Source: Mycolicibacterium anyangense (GTDB taxonomy: Bacteria; Actinomycetota; Actinomycetes; Mycobacteriales; Mycobacteriaceae). Taken from it: 64,000 bases of DNA. This document shows, one piece after another, positions 1 through 8,706 of the stretch. Every line of letters begins with the position of its first letter. Positions within the stretch are counted from its first letter, which is position 1. The notes beneath the pieces were generated by a model that made no database searches, had not been told where the DNA came from, and was given only the letters and a program-made list of their open reading frames with translations. The position numbers and the translations under genes are program-made. The DNA is taken from contig NZ_AP022620.1 in assembly GCF_010731855.1 (NCBI RefSeq), positions 4,588,001 to 4,652,000 on the forward strand, read 5' to 3'.

Positions 1-1316
1 CGGCCCGTCCAGGCCATCGACGTGGCCACGGCGAGCGCGGCGAGCACGACGATGCCGACCGCCACCCGCTTGTCGTCCTCGGGATGGGCGAAGGCCCGGA
101 TCCAGACCGGTCGCGGGGCACTGCCGGGGAGCGGAATCCGGCTGAGCAGGTGGGCGATGCCGAGCACCAGCGGAATGCGGATCACCGGCTCCAGCTTGTG
201 GACGTTGCGCAGCGGAGCGCCGGCGGCGTCCAGGAACAGCTGCACCTGATGGGCCAGCGGCGAACCCAGGCCGCCGGAGTAGCCGACCGCGAGCAGCACC
301 ACCCCGACCAGCAGCATGGTGACCAGCCGTCCGCGGGCCGGCATGGACCGCAAGGCCAGCCCGGCCAGCCCGCCGGCCGCCACCAGTGCGGTGGCCAGCA
401 CCATCACCGGCTGGGTCACCAGCGACGAGCCTGCCGTGGCATTCGGCGACACGAACGGCGTCCAGCTGTCGGTGCCGCGGAGTACCTCGATCAGCGACGT
501 CCACTGGGTGGTCACGCCCGAGGATTCGATGAAGTCCAGGAATGGTGGGCTGATCTGGCCGAGCAGCAGCAGCGCGACCACCCACCAGACGACGGCCAAC
601 GCCGAGGCCAGCGCCCACCAGGCAGCGAAACGCCACCAGGTGCGGTTCGGCCGATGGCACAACCACCAGATGATCGCTGGCAGACAGCCGGTGATCGTGG
701 CCACCGCATTGACGGCGCCCATCAGTGCCAGGGCGATGCCGGCACGGGCGGCCAGCATCCGCAGCGGCCTGCCGCTATCCCCCTTGAGCGCGAGGATCAC
801 CGGAAGCAGCACCCATGGCGCCAGCATCATCGGCAGTGTCTCCGAGGAGATCGAGCCCAGCGTGGTCAGCACCCGCGGTGACAGCGCGAACGCCACCGCG
901 GCGATCACCCGGGCCGGCCGGTTACCGATGTTCAGGGCCTCGGCCACCCGAAGCAGACCCCAGAAGCCCGCCGTGAGCAGCAGCGCCCACCACAGCCGTT
1001 GGGTGACCCAGCCGGGCAAGCCCAGGGTGTCGCCGAGCAGGAAGAACGCTCCGTGCGGGAACAGGTACCCGTAGGCCTGGTTCTGCGCCTGCCCGAACGG
1101 CAGGTCGCTGTTCCACAGATTGGCGGCGCGAGCCAGGAACCGCAGCGGGTTGGCGGTCAGATCGAGTTTGGTGTCGGGCGAGACCATGCCCGGGGACTGC
1201 GCGAAGCACAGCACCAGCGCGATCACGAACGCACCGCCCAGCCAGCGCCGGGACAGCGGTGTGGTGGTGACGGGCGCCTCCGTGACCGCGGGGGAGGCGG
1301 TGGCGAGCGTGCTCAG
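1..1316 (-). CDS. aftD: Arabinofuranosyltransferase AftD, N-terminal part (runs off the left edge)
   Basis: Membrane glycosyltransferase that adds alpha-1,3-arabinofuranose branches during arabinogalactan and lipoarabinomannan synthesis. The minus-strand reading gives the family's N-terminal region: SPDTKLDLTANPLRFLARA, then NLWNSDLPFGQAQNQAYGYL and several hydrophobic helices, as in Rv0236c. Only about 435 residues are present; family members are about 1400. The start is unclear. The frame contains no ATG, GTG or TTG between the in-frame stop inside the upstream small gene and the GTG at 1226, which would remove the conserved PLSRRWL segment. A CTG at 1316, one base after the upstream stop, would keep it. 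Translational coupling to the small upstream gene is likely. The identity is secure; the start is not. Confidence 0.9.
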   Translation of the reverse strand, partial: MSTLATASPAVTEAPVTTTPLSRRWLGGAFVIALVLCFAQSPGMVSPDTKLDLTANPLRFLARAANLWNSDLPFGQAQNQAYGYLFPHGAFFLLGDTLGLPGWVTQRLWWALLLTAGFWGLLRVAEALNIGNRPARVIAAVAFALSPRVLTTLGSISSETLPMMLAPWVLLPVILALKGDSGRPLRMLAARAGIALALMGAVNAVATITGCLPAIIWWLCHRPNRTWWRFAAWWALASALAVVWWVVALLLLGQISPPFLDFIESSGVTTQWTSLIEVLRGTDSWTPFVSPNATAGSSLVTQPVMVLATALVAAGGLAGLALRSMPARGRLVTMLLVGVVLLAVGYSGGLGSPLAHQVQLFLDAAGAPLRNVHKLEPVIRIPLVLGIAHLLSRIPLPGSAPRPVWIRAFAHPEDDKRVAVGIVVLAALAVATSMAWTG

Positions 1317-1317
1317 G

Positions 1318-1491
1318 CTAGCCGCGGTTGCCGTACTCGACGCGGTTGAGCACCGACGAGGCCGGGTCGCCCGGCGACAGCGGTGGCTTGGTGTCCTGCT
1401 GGATCATCAGCGTCACCCCGAACACCGCAGCCGCACCGAGCAGCAGGCCCACCAGGATGCTGGCGGCGGCGGGAACCACGAACCGGGTCAT
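1318..1491 (-). CDS. Small exported/membrane protein, Rv0236A-like (57 aa)
   Basis: A 57-residue protein with one N-terminal hydrophobic segment (residues about 5-29, VPAAASILVGLLLGAAAVFG) and a short polar tail ending SVLNRVEYGNRG. Size, sequence and place directly upstream of aftD match Rv0236A of M. tuberculosis, annotated as a small secreted protein. The start ATG is preceded by a purine-rich AGAGGAGA. The gene ends one base before the presumed aftD start, so the two are probably co-transcribed and coupled. The function is unknown; a role beside AftD is inferred from the conserved pairing only. Confidence 0.88.
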   Translation of the reverse strand: MTRFVVPAAASILVGLLLGAAAVFGVTLMIQQDTKPPLSPGDPASSVLNRVEYGNRG

Positions 1492-1563
1492 GATCGGGTC
1501 TCCTCTGCTGTACGGGGAAGGGTCGAATCGAGTGGGGGGTACCCGCTGGTCAACCTAACACGC

Positions 1564-1581
1564 GTCCAACCGCGGTTGGAC
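1564..1581. promoter_or_regulatory. Perfect 18-bp palindrome in the Rv0236A/lpqI divergent promoter
   Basis: GTCCAACCGCGGTTGGAC reads the same on both strands and lies in the 119-bp gap between the two divergent genes, 29 bp before lpqI. It could be an operator or a hairpin. No regulator can be assigned. Confidence 0.5.
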
Positions 1582-1610
1582 CGCGGCGGCGCTCATGACA
1601 GCATGGGCGG

Positions 1611-2804
1611 ATGGCCAGACGCCTGCTCACCCTGCGCGGAATCGCCGCCGTGTCGACCCTGCCGCTGCTGCTCCTGGGCTGTTCGTCGCCGGCCTCCAAG
1701 AGCGCAGCGGCGCCCTCGTCGCCGGTCAGCGCGACCTCGGGCACCGGGGTTGCGCCGCTGGCCGGCCCGGTCCCCGCCGCCCCGGCGCCGCCGGTGTGCG
1801 GTGACCCGCTGACGATGTCCACCCGCGACAAGCTGGCCCAGCTGCTGATGGTCGGTGTGCGCAACGGCGCCGACGCCCGCGCCGTGGTCACCGACTACCA
1901 CGTCGGCGGCATCTTCATCGGCAGCTGGACCGACCTGTCGATGCTGACCGACGGCTCATTGCCGGGCATCGCCGGTGCCGGGCCGCTGCCGCTGGCGGTC
2001 AGCGTCGACGAGGAGGGCGGCCGGGTCTCCCGGCTGAAAAGCCTGATCGGGACCGCGCCGTCGGCCCGGGTGCTGGCCCAGACCAAGACCCCCGACGAGG
2101 TGTACCAGCTGGCCCTGGAACGCGGCCGCAAGATGAAGGGCCTGGGCTTCACCGTCGATTTCGCGCCGGTGGCCGACGTCTCCGGTGACCCCGACGACAG
2201 CGTGATCGGTGACCGGTCGTTCTCTAACGATCCCGCGGTGGTGACCACCTACGCCGGTGCCTACGCCCGCGGCCTGCGGGATGCCGGCTTGCTGCCGGTG
2301 CTCAAGCACTTCCCTGGCCACGGCCACGGGTCCGGGGATTCGCACACCGCCGGTGCGGTCACCACCCCGCCGCTGGATCAGCTGCAGAGCAACGATCTGG
2401 TCCCGTACCGCACCCTGGCCGCCGACGCGCCGGTCGCAGTGATGATCGGCCACCTCGAGGTCCCGGGTCTGACCGGCGGGTTGCCCGCCAGCCTCAGCCC
2501 GGCCGCGGTGAACCTGCTGCGCAGCGGTGACTACGGCGGCCCGCCGTTCAACGGCATCATCTTCACCGACGATCTGTCGAGCATGGCCGCGATCTCGTCG
2601 CACTACGGCGTGGCCGAGGCAGTGCTGCGGGCGCTGCAGGCCGGGGCCGATGTCGGGCTGTGGGTGACCACCGACGAGGTGCCCGCCGTGCTCGACCGCC
2701 TCGAGGCCGCGGTCAACGGCGGTGAGCTGGCCATGCCGGCCGTCGACGCCTCGGTACAGCGGTTGGCGGCGTTGAAGGGCCCGAGTCCGCGCTGCGGCGG
2801 TTAG
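1611..2804 (+). CDS. lpqI: Lipoprotein beta-N-acetylglucosaminidase LpqI (GH3)
   Basis: Cell-wall recycling enzyme that removes N-acetylglucosamine from muropeptide fragments at the outer face of the membrane. The 397-aa protein has a lipoprotein signal peptide with lipobox LLGC (Cys24), a Ser/Ala/Pro linker, then a family-3 glycoside hydrolase (NagZ-like) domain. The NagZ signature KHFPGHGHGSGDSHT is at residues 232-246 and supplies the His/Asp acid-base loop. The family nucleophile aspartate is likely one of Asp320-321 in FTDDLSS. Rv0237 has the same neighbours. The ATG at 1611 gives a complete signal peptide. Confidence 0.93.
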   Translation: MARRLLTLRGIAAVSTLPLLLLGCSSPASKSAAAPSSPVSATSGTGVAPLAGPVPAAPAPPVCGDPLTMSTRDKLAQLLMVGVRNGADARAVVTDYHVGGIFIGSWTDLSMLTDGSLPGIAGAGPLPLAVSVDEEGGRVSRLKSLIGTAPSARVLAQTKTPDEVYQLALERGRKMKGLGFTVDFAPVADVSGDPDDSVIGDRSFSNDPAVVTTYAGAYARGLRDAGLLPVLKHFPGHGHGSGDSHTAGAVTTPPLDQLQSNDLVPYRTLAADAPVAVMIGHLEVPGLTGGLPASLSPAAVNLLRSGDYGGPPFNGIIFTDDLSSMAAISSHYGVAEAVLRALQAGADVGLWVTTDEVPAVLDRLEAAVNGGELAMPAVDASVQRLAALKGPSPRCGG

Positions 2805-2859
2805 CCTCTTCCTAGGACGGACGTCACGGGACGGGGAACGTTCTGCGACAGGGAAGGCG

Positions 2860-3492
2860 ATGACCATGGCGGCAGGTGGCACCAAGCGGTTGCCCCGTGC
2901 CGTGCGTGAGCAACAGATGCTCGACGCGGCCGTGCAGATGTTCTCGGTCAACGGCTACCACGAGACGTCGATGGACGTCATCGCCGCCGAGGCCCAGATC
3001 TCCAAGCCAATGCTCTACCTCTATTACGGCTCCAAGGAGGAGCTGTTCGGGGCGTGCCTGAGCCGGGAGCTGAGCCGTTTCATCGAGGCGCTGCGCGAGG
3101 ACATCGACCTCAAGCAGAGTCCGCATGACCTGTTGCGCAGCGTCATCTTGTCGGTGCTGCAGTACATCGACGCCAACCGGGCGTCCTGGATCGTGCTCTA
3201 CACCCAGGCGACCAGTTCGCAGGCCTTCGCGCACACTGTGCGGGAAGGGCGCGAGAAGATCATCGACATGGTGGCCCGGCTGCTGGAGACCGGGACGCGA
3301 CATCCCGAACCCGGCACCGATTTCCACATGATGGCCGTGGCGCTGGTGGGCGCGGGCGAGGCGGTCGCGGCCCGGGTCAGCGCCGGCGATGCCGACGTGG
3401 ATGAGGCCGCCGCCCTCCTGATCAACCTCTTCTGGCGCGGCCTCAAGGGTGCCCCGGCGGACAAGGAAATCACCCCGGCCAGCTCGCACTGA
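2860..3492 (+). CDS. TetR-family transcriptional regulator (Rv0238-like)
   Basis: A 210-aa one-domain repressor. The N-terminal helix-turn-helix lies at about residues 15-60 (AVQMFSVNGYHETSMDVIA, then ISKPMLYLYYGSKEELF), with an all-helical ligand-binding C-terminus. It follows lpqI by 55 bp on the same strand and converges on htdX with a 4-bp gap. Position and sequence type match Rv0238. Target and ligand are not shown by the sequence. As the TetR gene nearest to htdX, fabG4 and fadA2, it is one candidate for binding the TTAC-N6-GTAA sites described below; this is inference. Confidence 0.9.
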   Translation: MTMAAGGTKRLPRAVREQQMLDAAVQMFSVNGYHETSMDVIAAEAQISKPMLYLYYGSKEELFGACLSRELSRFIEALREDIDLKQSPHDLLRSVILSVLQYIDANRASWIVLYTQATSSQAFAHTVREGREKIIDMVARLLETGTRHPEPGTDFHMMAVALVGAGEAVAARVSAGDADVDEAAALLINLFWRGLKGAPADKEITPASSH

Positions 3493-3496
3493 CCGG

Positions 3497-4342
3497 CTAG
3501 AGCGCTCTGACCGTACCGGTCAGATGCGGATAGCCCTTACTGACGTTGCGTAGCGCGATGTCCCACCCGTCGGCCACCCGGTCGACGTAGAGGCCGGCGC
3601 TGGCCGGCAGCACCACGGGCTTGCCGAATTTCACCGAATAGCGGACCGCATCCGGGATCTGCCCCTCGATGTTCGCCAGAACTGCTGCCGCGCTGAACAT
3701 TCCGTGCGCGATCACCGTGGGGAACCCGAACAGTTTGGCGCCGATCGTGTTGGTGTGGATCGGGTTGTGATCACCGCTGACCGAGGCGTAGCGGCGAATC
3801 TGGGCCGGCGTGATGCGCACAATCGCGTTGGGCGGCGGCAGCTTCGGCGCCTTGGGCGGCTCCGGCCGGGCCTCATCGGTCAGGCTGGTGCGCTGCTGGT
3901 GCAGGAAGGTGGTCACCTGATGCCAGGCCAGCTCGTTGCCGACGTGCACGTCGGTCACCAGGTCCACCAGCAGCCCCTTGCGATGCTCGCGCAGCTGCTC
4001 GGCGTGCACCGTGACCCCGACGGTGTCGGTGACCGCGATGGGCCGGTACCGGGTGATGTGGTTTTCGACGTGGACGGCCCCCATGGCGGCAAAGGGGAAG
4101 TCGAACGCGGTGACCAACGACATCACGGTCGGGAACGTCAGCGCGAACGGGTAGGTCAACGGCACGGTGTCGCCGAAGCGCAGACCTGTCACCGCCGCGT
4201 ATTCGGCCACATTGGAACGGTCGATGGCCAGCCCGTCGACGGTCAGCGTCCTGGTAGGCAGGCTGTCGCTGCGGGGGATCACTGGTAGCGCGCCAACTGC
4301 TGCCCGAAGCATGTTGCGCAGGCCACTGGGTTGTTCGGTCAT
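3497..4342 (-). CDS. htdX: 3-hydroxyacyl-thioester dehydratase HtdX (MaoC-like)
   Basis: A 281-aa double hot-dog dehydratase/hydratase acting on 3-hydroxyacyl-CoA or -ACP thioesters, matching Rv0241c. The C-terminal hot-dog carries the hydratase motif YASVSGDHNPIHTNTIGAK with catalytic Asp191 and His196, followed by FGFPTVIAHGM. The N-terminal hot-dog lacks it, as usual in the family. The gene starts 5 bp after fabG4 on the same strand, so ketoreductase and dehydratase form a two-gene operon catalysing successive steps. Confidence 0.93.
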   Translation of the reverse strand: MTEQPSGLRNMLRAAVGALPVIPRSDSLPTRTLTVDGLAIDRSNVAEYAAVTGLRFGDTVPLTYPFALTFPTVMSLVTAFDFPFAAMGAVHVENHITRYRPIAVTDTVGVTVHAEQLREHRKGLLVDLVTDVHVGNELAWHQVTTFLHQQRTSLTDEARPEPPKAPKLPPPNAIVRITPAQIRRYASVSGDHNPIHTNTIGAKLFGFPTVIAHGMFSAAAVLANIEGQIPDAVRYSVKFGKPVVLPASAGLYVDRVADGWDIALRNVSKGYPHLTGTVRAL

Positions 4343-4347
4343 CGCTG

Positions 4348-5712
4348 CTACGCCCCCAGCATCGCCTGGCCGCAGACCCGGATCACGTTGCCGGTCACCG
4401 CATTCGACGCCGGGCTGGCGAAGTAGGCGATGGTCTCGGCGACGTCGACGGGCTTGCCGCCCTGGGACAGCGAGTTGAGTCGGCGGCCCACCTCGCGGGT
4501 CGCCAGCGGGATCGCGGCGGTCATCGCCGTCTCGATGAAGCCCGGTGCCACGGCGTTGATCGTGATGCCCTTCTCTGCGTACGACGGGGCCAGGGCCTGG
4601 GTGATGCCGATCATGCCCGCTTTGGTGGTGGCGTAGTTGGTCTGGCCGCGGTTGCCTGCGATGCCGGCCATCGACGACAAGCCGATGATCCGGCCGCCTT
4701 CGGTGATGGTGCCGTTACCCACCAGGCCTTCGGTGAGTCGTTGCGGGGCAAGGAGATTCACGGCGATGACGGCATCCCAGCGGGCGTCGTCCATGTTGGC
4801 AAGCAACTTGTCGCGGGTGATACCGGCGTTGTTGACCAGGATGTCGGCCCGGCCCCCGTTGTGGTCGGAGTAGTGCTCGCGCAGGTGCTCGGTGATCTTC
4901 TCCACGGCATCGTCTGCGGTGACATCCAACGGCAGCGCCGTTCCCCCGACCTTGGCCGCGGTCTCGGTCAGCGCATCGTGGGCCTGTTCGACGTCGATGG
5001 CGACGACCTTCGCGCCGTCGCGGGCGAACACCTCGGCGATCGTGGCGCCGATGCCGCGGGCGGCGCCGGTCACGACGGCGACCTTGCCGGCCAGCGGCTT
5101 GTCCCAGTCGGCAGGCGGTGTCGAGTCGGCGGCTCCAACGGAGTACACCTGCCCATCGACGTAGGCGGACTTGCCGGACAGGATGAACCGGATCGTCGAC
5201 TCCAGGCCGGTGGCGGCGGGTTTGGCGGCGGGCGACAGGTACACCAGGGATGCGGTGGCGCCGCGGCGCAGTTCCTTGCCCAGAGACCGGGTGAAGCCTT
5301 CCAGCGCACGCTGGCAGATGCGTTCGTCGGTACCGGCGGCCTCGTCCGGGGTGGTGCCGATCACGACGACGCGGCCCGACGGTCCGAGGTTGCGCAGCAG
5401 CGGGGTGAAGAACTCGTAGAGGCCGCGCAACTGGGTGGGCTCGGTGATGCCGGTGGCGTCGAAGACCAGGCCGCCGAACGAATCGGCCCAGCGACCTCCG
5501 AGGTTGTCCGACACCAGGTTGTAGTCCTCGGCGAGCGCGGCCCGCAACGGTTCGACCACGCGACCCTCGCCGCCGATCAGCAGCGAGCCGGCCAGCGGCG
5601 GCTCGCCCGGCTTGTAGCGGCGCAGGGTCTCGGGCGCAGGGACGCCGAGCTGCTTGGCCAGGAACGACCCGGGGGCGGAGTTGAGGACTTGCGAGAACAG
5701 GTCGGTAGCCAC
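4348..5712 (-). CDS. fabG4: NADH-dependent 3-ketoacyl reductase FabG4 (long SDR)
   Basis: A 454-aa high-molecular-weight FabG as in Rv0242c: an N-terminal flavodoxin-like domain (about residues 1-205) fused to a C-terminal short-chain dehydrogenase. The nucleotide loop is VTGAARGIG, and the catalytic set is Ser347, Tyr360 and Lys364 in GLSSMAG...NYATTKAG. It reduces 3-ketoacyl-CoA and is paired with htdX. It is divergent from fadA2 across a 120-bp region that holds a 16-bp palindrome. The length is normal for FabG4 and about twice that of ordinary FabG. Confidence 0.95.
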   Translation of the reverse strand: MATDLFSQVLNSAPGSFLAKQLGVPAPETLRRYKPGEPPLAGSLLIGGEGRVVEPLRAALAEDYNLVSDNLGGRWADSFGGLVFDATGITEPTQLRGLYEFFTPLLRNLGPSGRVVVIGTTPDEAAGTDERICQRALEGFTRSLGKELRRGATASLVYLSPAAKPAATGLESTIRFILSGKSAYVDGQVYSVGAADSTPPADWDKPLAGKVAVVTGAARGIGATIAEVFARDGAKVVAIDVEQAHDALTETAAKVGGTALPLDVTADDAVEKITEHLREHYSDHNGGRADILVNNAGITRDKLLANMDDARWDAVIAVNLLAPQRLTEGLVGNGTITEGGRIIGLSSMAGIAGNRGQTNYATTKAGMIGITQALAPSYAEKGITINAVAPGFIETAMTAAIPLATREVGRRLNSLSQGGKPVDVAETIAYFASPASNAVTGNVIRVCGQAMLGA

Positions 5713-5756
5713 GAATCTGCCTTTCGCGTTTGCGGAGCGGGTGGACCGGGAACGAA

Positions 5757-5772
5757 CTTACTCTAGAGTAAG
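5757..5772. promoter_or_regulatory. Operator-like palindrome TTAC-N6-GTAA, fabG4/fadA2 divergent promoter
   Basis: CTTACTCTAGAGTAAG is a perfect 16-bp palindrome between two divergent lipid genes. A possible fadA2 -10 element, TACGAT (5782-5787), lies just downstream, and on the other strand TAAGTT overlaps the palindrome as a possible fabG4 -10. The core TTAC-N6-GTAA recurs upstream of fadE5 and fadD23. The likely binder is a TetR-type repressor, but which one is unknown. Confidence 0.7.
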
Positions 5773-5832
5773 AACGGTGGGTACGATGGACCCGTATACC
5801 CACCTTGCAACGACGACACAGCGGAGATTCCC

Positions 5833-7134
5833 GTGGCCTTGAGTCAGAAACCTCGTCGGGTTGCCGTCCTCGGCGGCAATCGCATCCCGTTCGCCCGATC
5901 CGACGGCGCCTACGCCGAAGCGTCGAACCAGGACATGTTCACCGCCGCACTCGACGGTCTGGTGGACCGATTCGGTCTTGCCGGTGAACAACTCGGCGCC
6001 GTCATCGGCGGTGCAGTGCTCAAGCACAGCCGTGACTTCAACCTCATGCGCGAAAGTGTGCTCGGTAGTGCACTTTCGCCCTACACGCCGGCCATCGATC
6101 TGCAACAGGCCTGTGGCACCGGTCTGCAGGCGGCCATCGCCGCGGCCGACGGTATCGCCGCAGGCCGCTACGAGGCGGCCATCGCCGGCGGCGTCGACAC
6201 CACCTCCGATGCGCCAATTGGCTTGGGCGACAATTTGCGTCGCACCCTGCTCGGGCTGCGCCGGGCCAAGTCCAATGTCGATCGGTTGCGACTGGTCGGC
6301 AAGCTGCCCGCCGCGCTGGGGGTCGAGATCCCCACCAACGGCGAACCGCGGACCGGTCTGTCGATGGGCGATCACGCCGCCATCACCGCCAAGCAGATGG
6401 GCATCAAACGCGTCGACCAGGACGAACTGGCCGCCGCCAGCCACCGCAATATGGCGGCCGCCTACGACCGTGGCTTCTTCGACGATCTCGTCACACCGTT
6501 CCTGGGTCTGTACCGCGACAACAACCTTCGCGCCGACTCCAGTGCCGAGAAGCTGGCCAAGCTCAAGCCGGTCTTCGGGGTGCGTAACGGCGACGCCACC
6601 ATGACGGCGGGCAACTCGACACCGCTGACCGACGGCGCCTCGGTGGCGCTACTCGCCAGCGAACAGTGGGCAGAATCACATTCGTTGACGCCGCTGGCGT
6701 ACTTCGTCGATTCCGAGACGGCGGCGGTGGATTACGTCAACGGCGCCGACGGCCTGCTGATGGCGCCCACCTACGCGGTACCGCGGCTCCTCGCGCGCAA
6801 CGGGCTGGGCTTGGGCGACTTCGACTTCTACGAGATCCACGAGGCCTTCGCCTCGGTGGTCCTGGCGCATCTGCAGGCCTGGGAGTCCGAGGAGTACTGC
6901 AAGGAACGGCTGGGCCTGGACGCTGCGCTGGGAACCATCGACCGCGCCAAGCTCAACGTGAACGGTTCGTCGCTGGCGGCCGGACATCCGTTCGCGGCCA
7001 CCGGCGGTCGGATCGTGGCCCAGTTGGCCAAGCAACTGGCCGAGAAGAAGGCGCAGACCGGTCAGCCGGTGCGCGGCCTGATCTCCATTTGCGCAGCTGG
7101 CGGCCAGGGTGTGACCGCGATCCTGGAGGCCTGA
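5833..7134 (+). CDS. fadA2: Acetyl-CoA acyltransferase (thiolase) FadA2
   Basis: A 433-aa thiolase that cleaves 3-ketoacyl-CoA in beta-oxidation or runs in reverse. The nucleophile is Cys94 in QQACGTGLQ. His385 lies in GHPFAATGGR, and the general base is Cys420 in ICAAGGQG. It matches Rv0243 and sits divergent from fabG4-htdX, so thiolase, reductase and hydratase activities are clustered. The start is a GTG (GTG GCC TTG AGT). Two hairpins follow the gene. Confidence 0.95.
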   Translation: MALSQKPRRVAVLGGNRIPFARSDGAYAEASNQDMFTAALDGLVDRFGLAGEQLGAVIGGAVLKHSRDFNLMRESVLGSALSPYTPAIDLQQACGTGLQAAIAAADGIAAGRYEAAIAGGVDTTSDAPIGLGDNLRRTLLGLRRAKSNVDRLRLVGKLPAALGVEIPTNGEPRTGLSMGDHAAITAKQMGIKRVDQDELAAASHRNMAAAYDRGFFDDLVTPFLGLYRDNNLRADSSAEKLAKLKPVFGVRNGDATMTAGNSTPLTDGASVALLASEQWAESHSLTPLAYFVDSETAAVDYVNGADGLLMAPTYAVPRLLARNGLGLGDFDFYEIHEAFASVVLAHLQAWESEEYCKERLGLDAALGTIDRAKLNVNGSSLAAGHPFAATGGRIVAQLAKQLAEKKAQTGQPVRGLISICAAGGQGVTAILEA

Positions 7135-7204
7135 AAAAAATGTCGAAAAAAACTTCGGCGGGTTTGTAACGCGGCGCCTCGGGTACCCGATGTACCGGAT
7201 AGCT

Positions 7205-7244
7205 CCGTGTTGCCGTCTGACCCCCCGACCCGACGGCAACACGG
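7205..7244 (+). terminator. Strong hairpin downstream of fadA2
   Basis: Perfect 13-bp arms (CCGTGTTGCCGTC at 7205-7217, complement at 7232-7244) around a 14-base loop, followed by a weak pyrimidine run (CATCCTCTTTATCC). Probably a terminator for fadA2 transcripts. Confidence 0.65.
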
Positions 7245-7283
7245 GGCATCCTCTTTATCCGGGGCTAATTGACACGGATGAAG

Positions 7284-7327
7284 GACCGCCGCTGGCGAGA
7301 GGGGAGTCCAGCGGCGGTCATTTTTTG
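7284..7327 (+). terminator. Intrinsic terminator between fadA2 and the convergent hydrolase
   Basis: Perfect 12-bp arms (GACCGCCGCTGG at 7284-7295, complement at 7308-7319) with a 12-base loop, followed by ATTTTTTG. This is a classic plus-strand rho-independent terminator. The right arm runs into the stop codon of the minus-strand hydrolase gene. Confidence 0.8.
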
Positions 7328-8598
7328 TCGATGGGCCCGGTGTCGATGGGCCCGGTGTCGACGGACCCGGCGTCGACGAGTCCCGATTGAATCAGCGCGG
7401 CGTCGATGAAGCGCTGCACTGGGCGCGCCTGGAAGAAACCGGTGTGACCGCCGTGGTACCAACCGATGTCCGGCCGGCCCCAGTGCTCCCACAGCTGCAG
7501 CACCTGCTCGCGGGGATGCACGATCCGATCGGCGACACCGGCGTAGATGAACCGGCCCGCGGGTGCGACTTTCGGCTGCAGTGACAGCGGCGAGATCATC
7601 CGCCCGATCGGTGCCGCCAACTCCAGGGTCTTGCGTCGCGGGTCGTTCTTCTCCAGGCCCGCGTGGCGGCCCAGGATGTCGACCAGATTCGCCGGCGGCA
7701 CACCGAGGATGGCGCAGGACAGGCCGTCCTCGAGGCTGGCGACCAGAGCCGCGATGTAGCCGCCCAGCGAGATGCTGTTCAGTCCGATCTGGGCGTCGGG
7801 CGCCTCGGTGCGGATCCAGGCCAGCACCCGCCGCACGTCCCACACCGCTTGCGCGGTGGCGTGGACGTCGTCCATCACGTCCTCGCCCGGGTAGACCGCG
7901 TTCTTCGGCAGGCCCCTGGCCCGGGGCCCGTGCATGGGCAGCACCGGCAGCACCACATTGAGTCCGAAGTCTTCATGCAGATGCCAGGCCCGGAACAGGG
8001 TCAGGTCCAGGCCCACCCGGCCCATCTCGGTGCCGTGCACGCACACCAGCCACGGCCGCGGTTCGGGGTGGCGCAGCATCAGCGCGTACGCGCGGTGATT
8101 CCCGGTGTAGCTACGCCAGCGGTCCCCGCCCGGCTCCTTCGGAAAGGGCTGATAGCCGCTATCGAACGACAACCGCTCGTGGGTGCGGTTACGGCTGGTG
8201 AACGACCGGATCGCGACGTCGGTCGGTGCCGGCGGCGCCGCGAAGAACGTCGCCGGCGCGGTCAGCCAGCCCTTCTTGTCGTAGAGCGCGATCGCCTGGC
8301 GTACCTCGGCGTTGATGCGATCGTAGACGCGGGCGTCACTCAGCGGCCGACGCCAGCGCAATCCGACCAGGACGATCTCGTCCCGTAGCGCGTGGGTGGC
8401 CAGCGAGAGGGTCGGGCGCGCGACCGGCAATTCACCGTTGCTGCCGTCGAGGTACGCGCCCCAGGACCGCGCGTAATAGCTGCCCGCTCGGGTGAATGGT
8501 GCGACGATTGTCGCCAGCGGTCCACTTGTCGACGGTTTCTCCCTGTCCGGGCCGTGGGCCGTCGGTACAGCATCTTTGCTGTCATCAGGCTTTGCCAT
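7318..8598 (-). CDS. Alpha/beta-hydrolase, esterase/lipase type
   Basis: The chosen start (ATG at 8598, MAKPDD) gives 426 aa; the open frame extends upstream to 8700, but that part looks like promoter. The C-terminal half is an alpha/beta-hydrolase: oxyanion region VCVHGTEMGR, nucleophile elbow with Ser277 in NSISLGGY, an acid likely at Asp in GVADRIVHP, and His385 in YHGGHTGFF. No signal peptide is evident, so it is probably cytoplasmic. The substrate is unknown; the position beside fadA2, fadE5 and PE-PPE hydrolases suggests a lipid ester. It is divergent from the PE-PPE gene. Confidence 0.85.
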   Translation of the reverse strand: MAKPDDSKDAVPTAHGPDREKPSTSGPLATIVAPFTRAGSYYARSWGAYLDGSNGELPVARPTLSLATHALRDEIVLVGLRWRRPLSDARVYDRINAEVRQAIALYDKKGWLTAPATFFAAPPAPTDVAIRSFTSRNRTHERLSFDSGYQPFPKEPGGDRWRSYTGNHRAYALMLRHPEPRPWLVCVHGTEMGRVGLDLTLFRAWHLHEDFGLNVVLPVLPMHGPRARGLPKNAVYPGEDVMDDVHATAQAVWDVRRVLAWIRTEAPDAQIGLNSISLGGYIAALVASLEDGLSCAILGVPPANLVDILGRHAGLEKNDPRRKTLELAAPIGRMISPLSLQPKVAPAGRFIYAGVADRIVHPREQVLQLWEHWGRPDIGWYHGGHTGFFQARPVQRFIDAALIQSGLVDAGSVDTGPIDTGPIDKK

Positions 8599-8633
8599 AC
8601 CGTCGAATCTAACCGATGCTTGCGGGCGCGCCA

Positions 8634-8660
8634 GAGGACAAGGTCCCGACAATTGTCCTC
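8634..8660. promoter_or_regulatory. Inverted repeat in the hydrolase/PE-PPE divergent promoter
   Basis: Eight-bp arms GAGGACAA (8634-8641) and TTGTCCTC (8653-8660) separated by 11 bp, with an inner GACAATTGTC. It lies between two divergent starts, just upstream of the putative -35 for the PE-PPE gene. It is a plausible operator; the regulator is unknown. Confidence 0.45.
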
Positions 8661-8672
8661 CGAACGACGGAC

Positions 8673-8700
8673 TTGCGGAGTTTGCTGCAGCGCTTACCAT
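8673..8700 (+). promoter_or_regulatory. Putative leaderless promoter for the PE-PPE hydrolase gene
   Basis: TTGCGG (8673-8678), a 16-bp spacer, then TACCAT (8695-8700). The ATG at 8707 is only six bases past the -10, and no Shine-Dalgarno sequence is visible. This fits a leaderless mRNA, which is common in mycobacteria. Confidence 0.4.
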
Positions 8701-8706
8701 TTAGCA

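Noticed and set aside
84..1349. Plus-strand open frames at the left edge
   Set aside because: The minus strand encodes AftD and the Rv0236A-like protein; the plus frames are shadows.
7284..7319. Hairpin considered as a mobile-element end or attachment site
   Set aside because: It has a short stem, a U-tract and a convergent position, all explained by a terminator; there is no transposase or integrase in the window.
8392..8706. N-terminal extension of the PE-PPE gene upstream of ATG 8707
   Set aside because: The extension is antisense to the hydrolase 5' end and precedes a complete signal peptide; a good promoter lies just before 8707.
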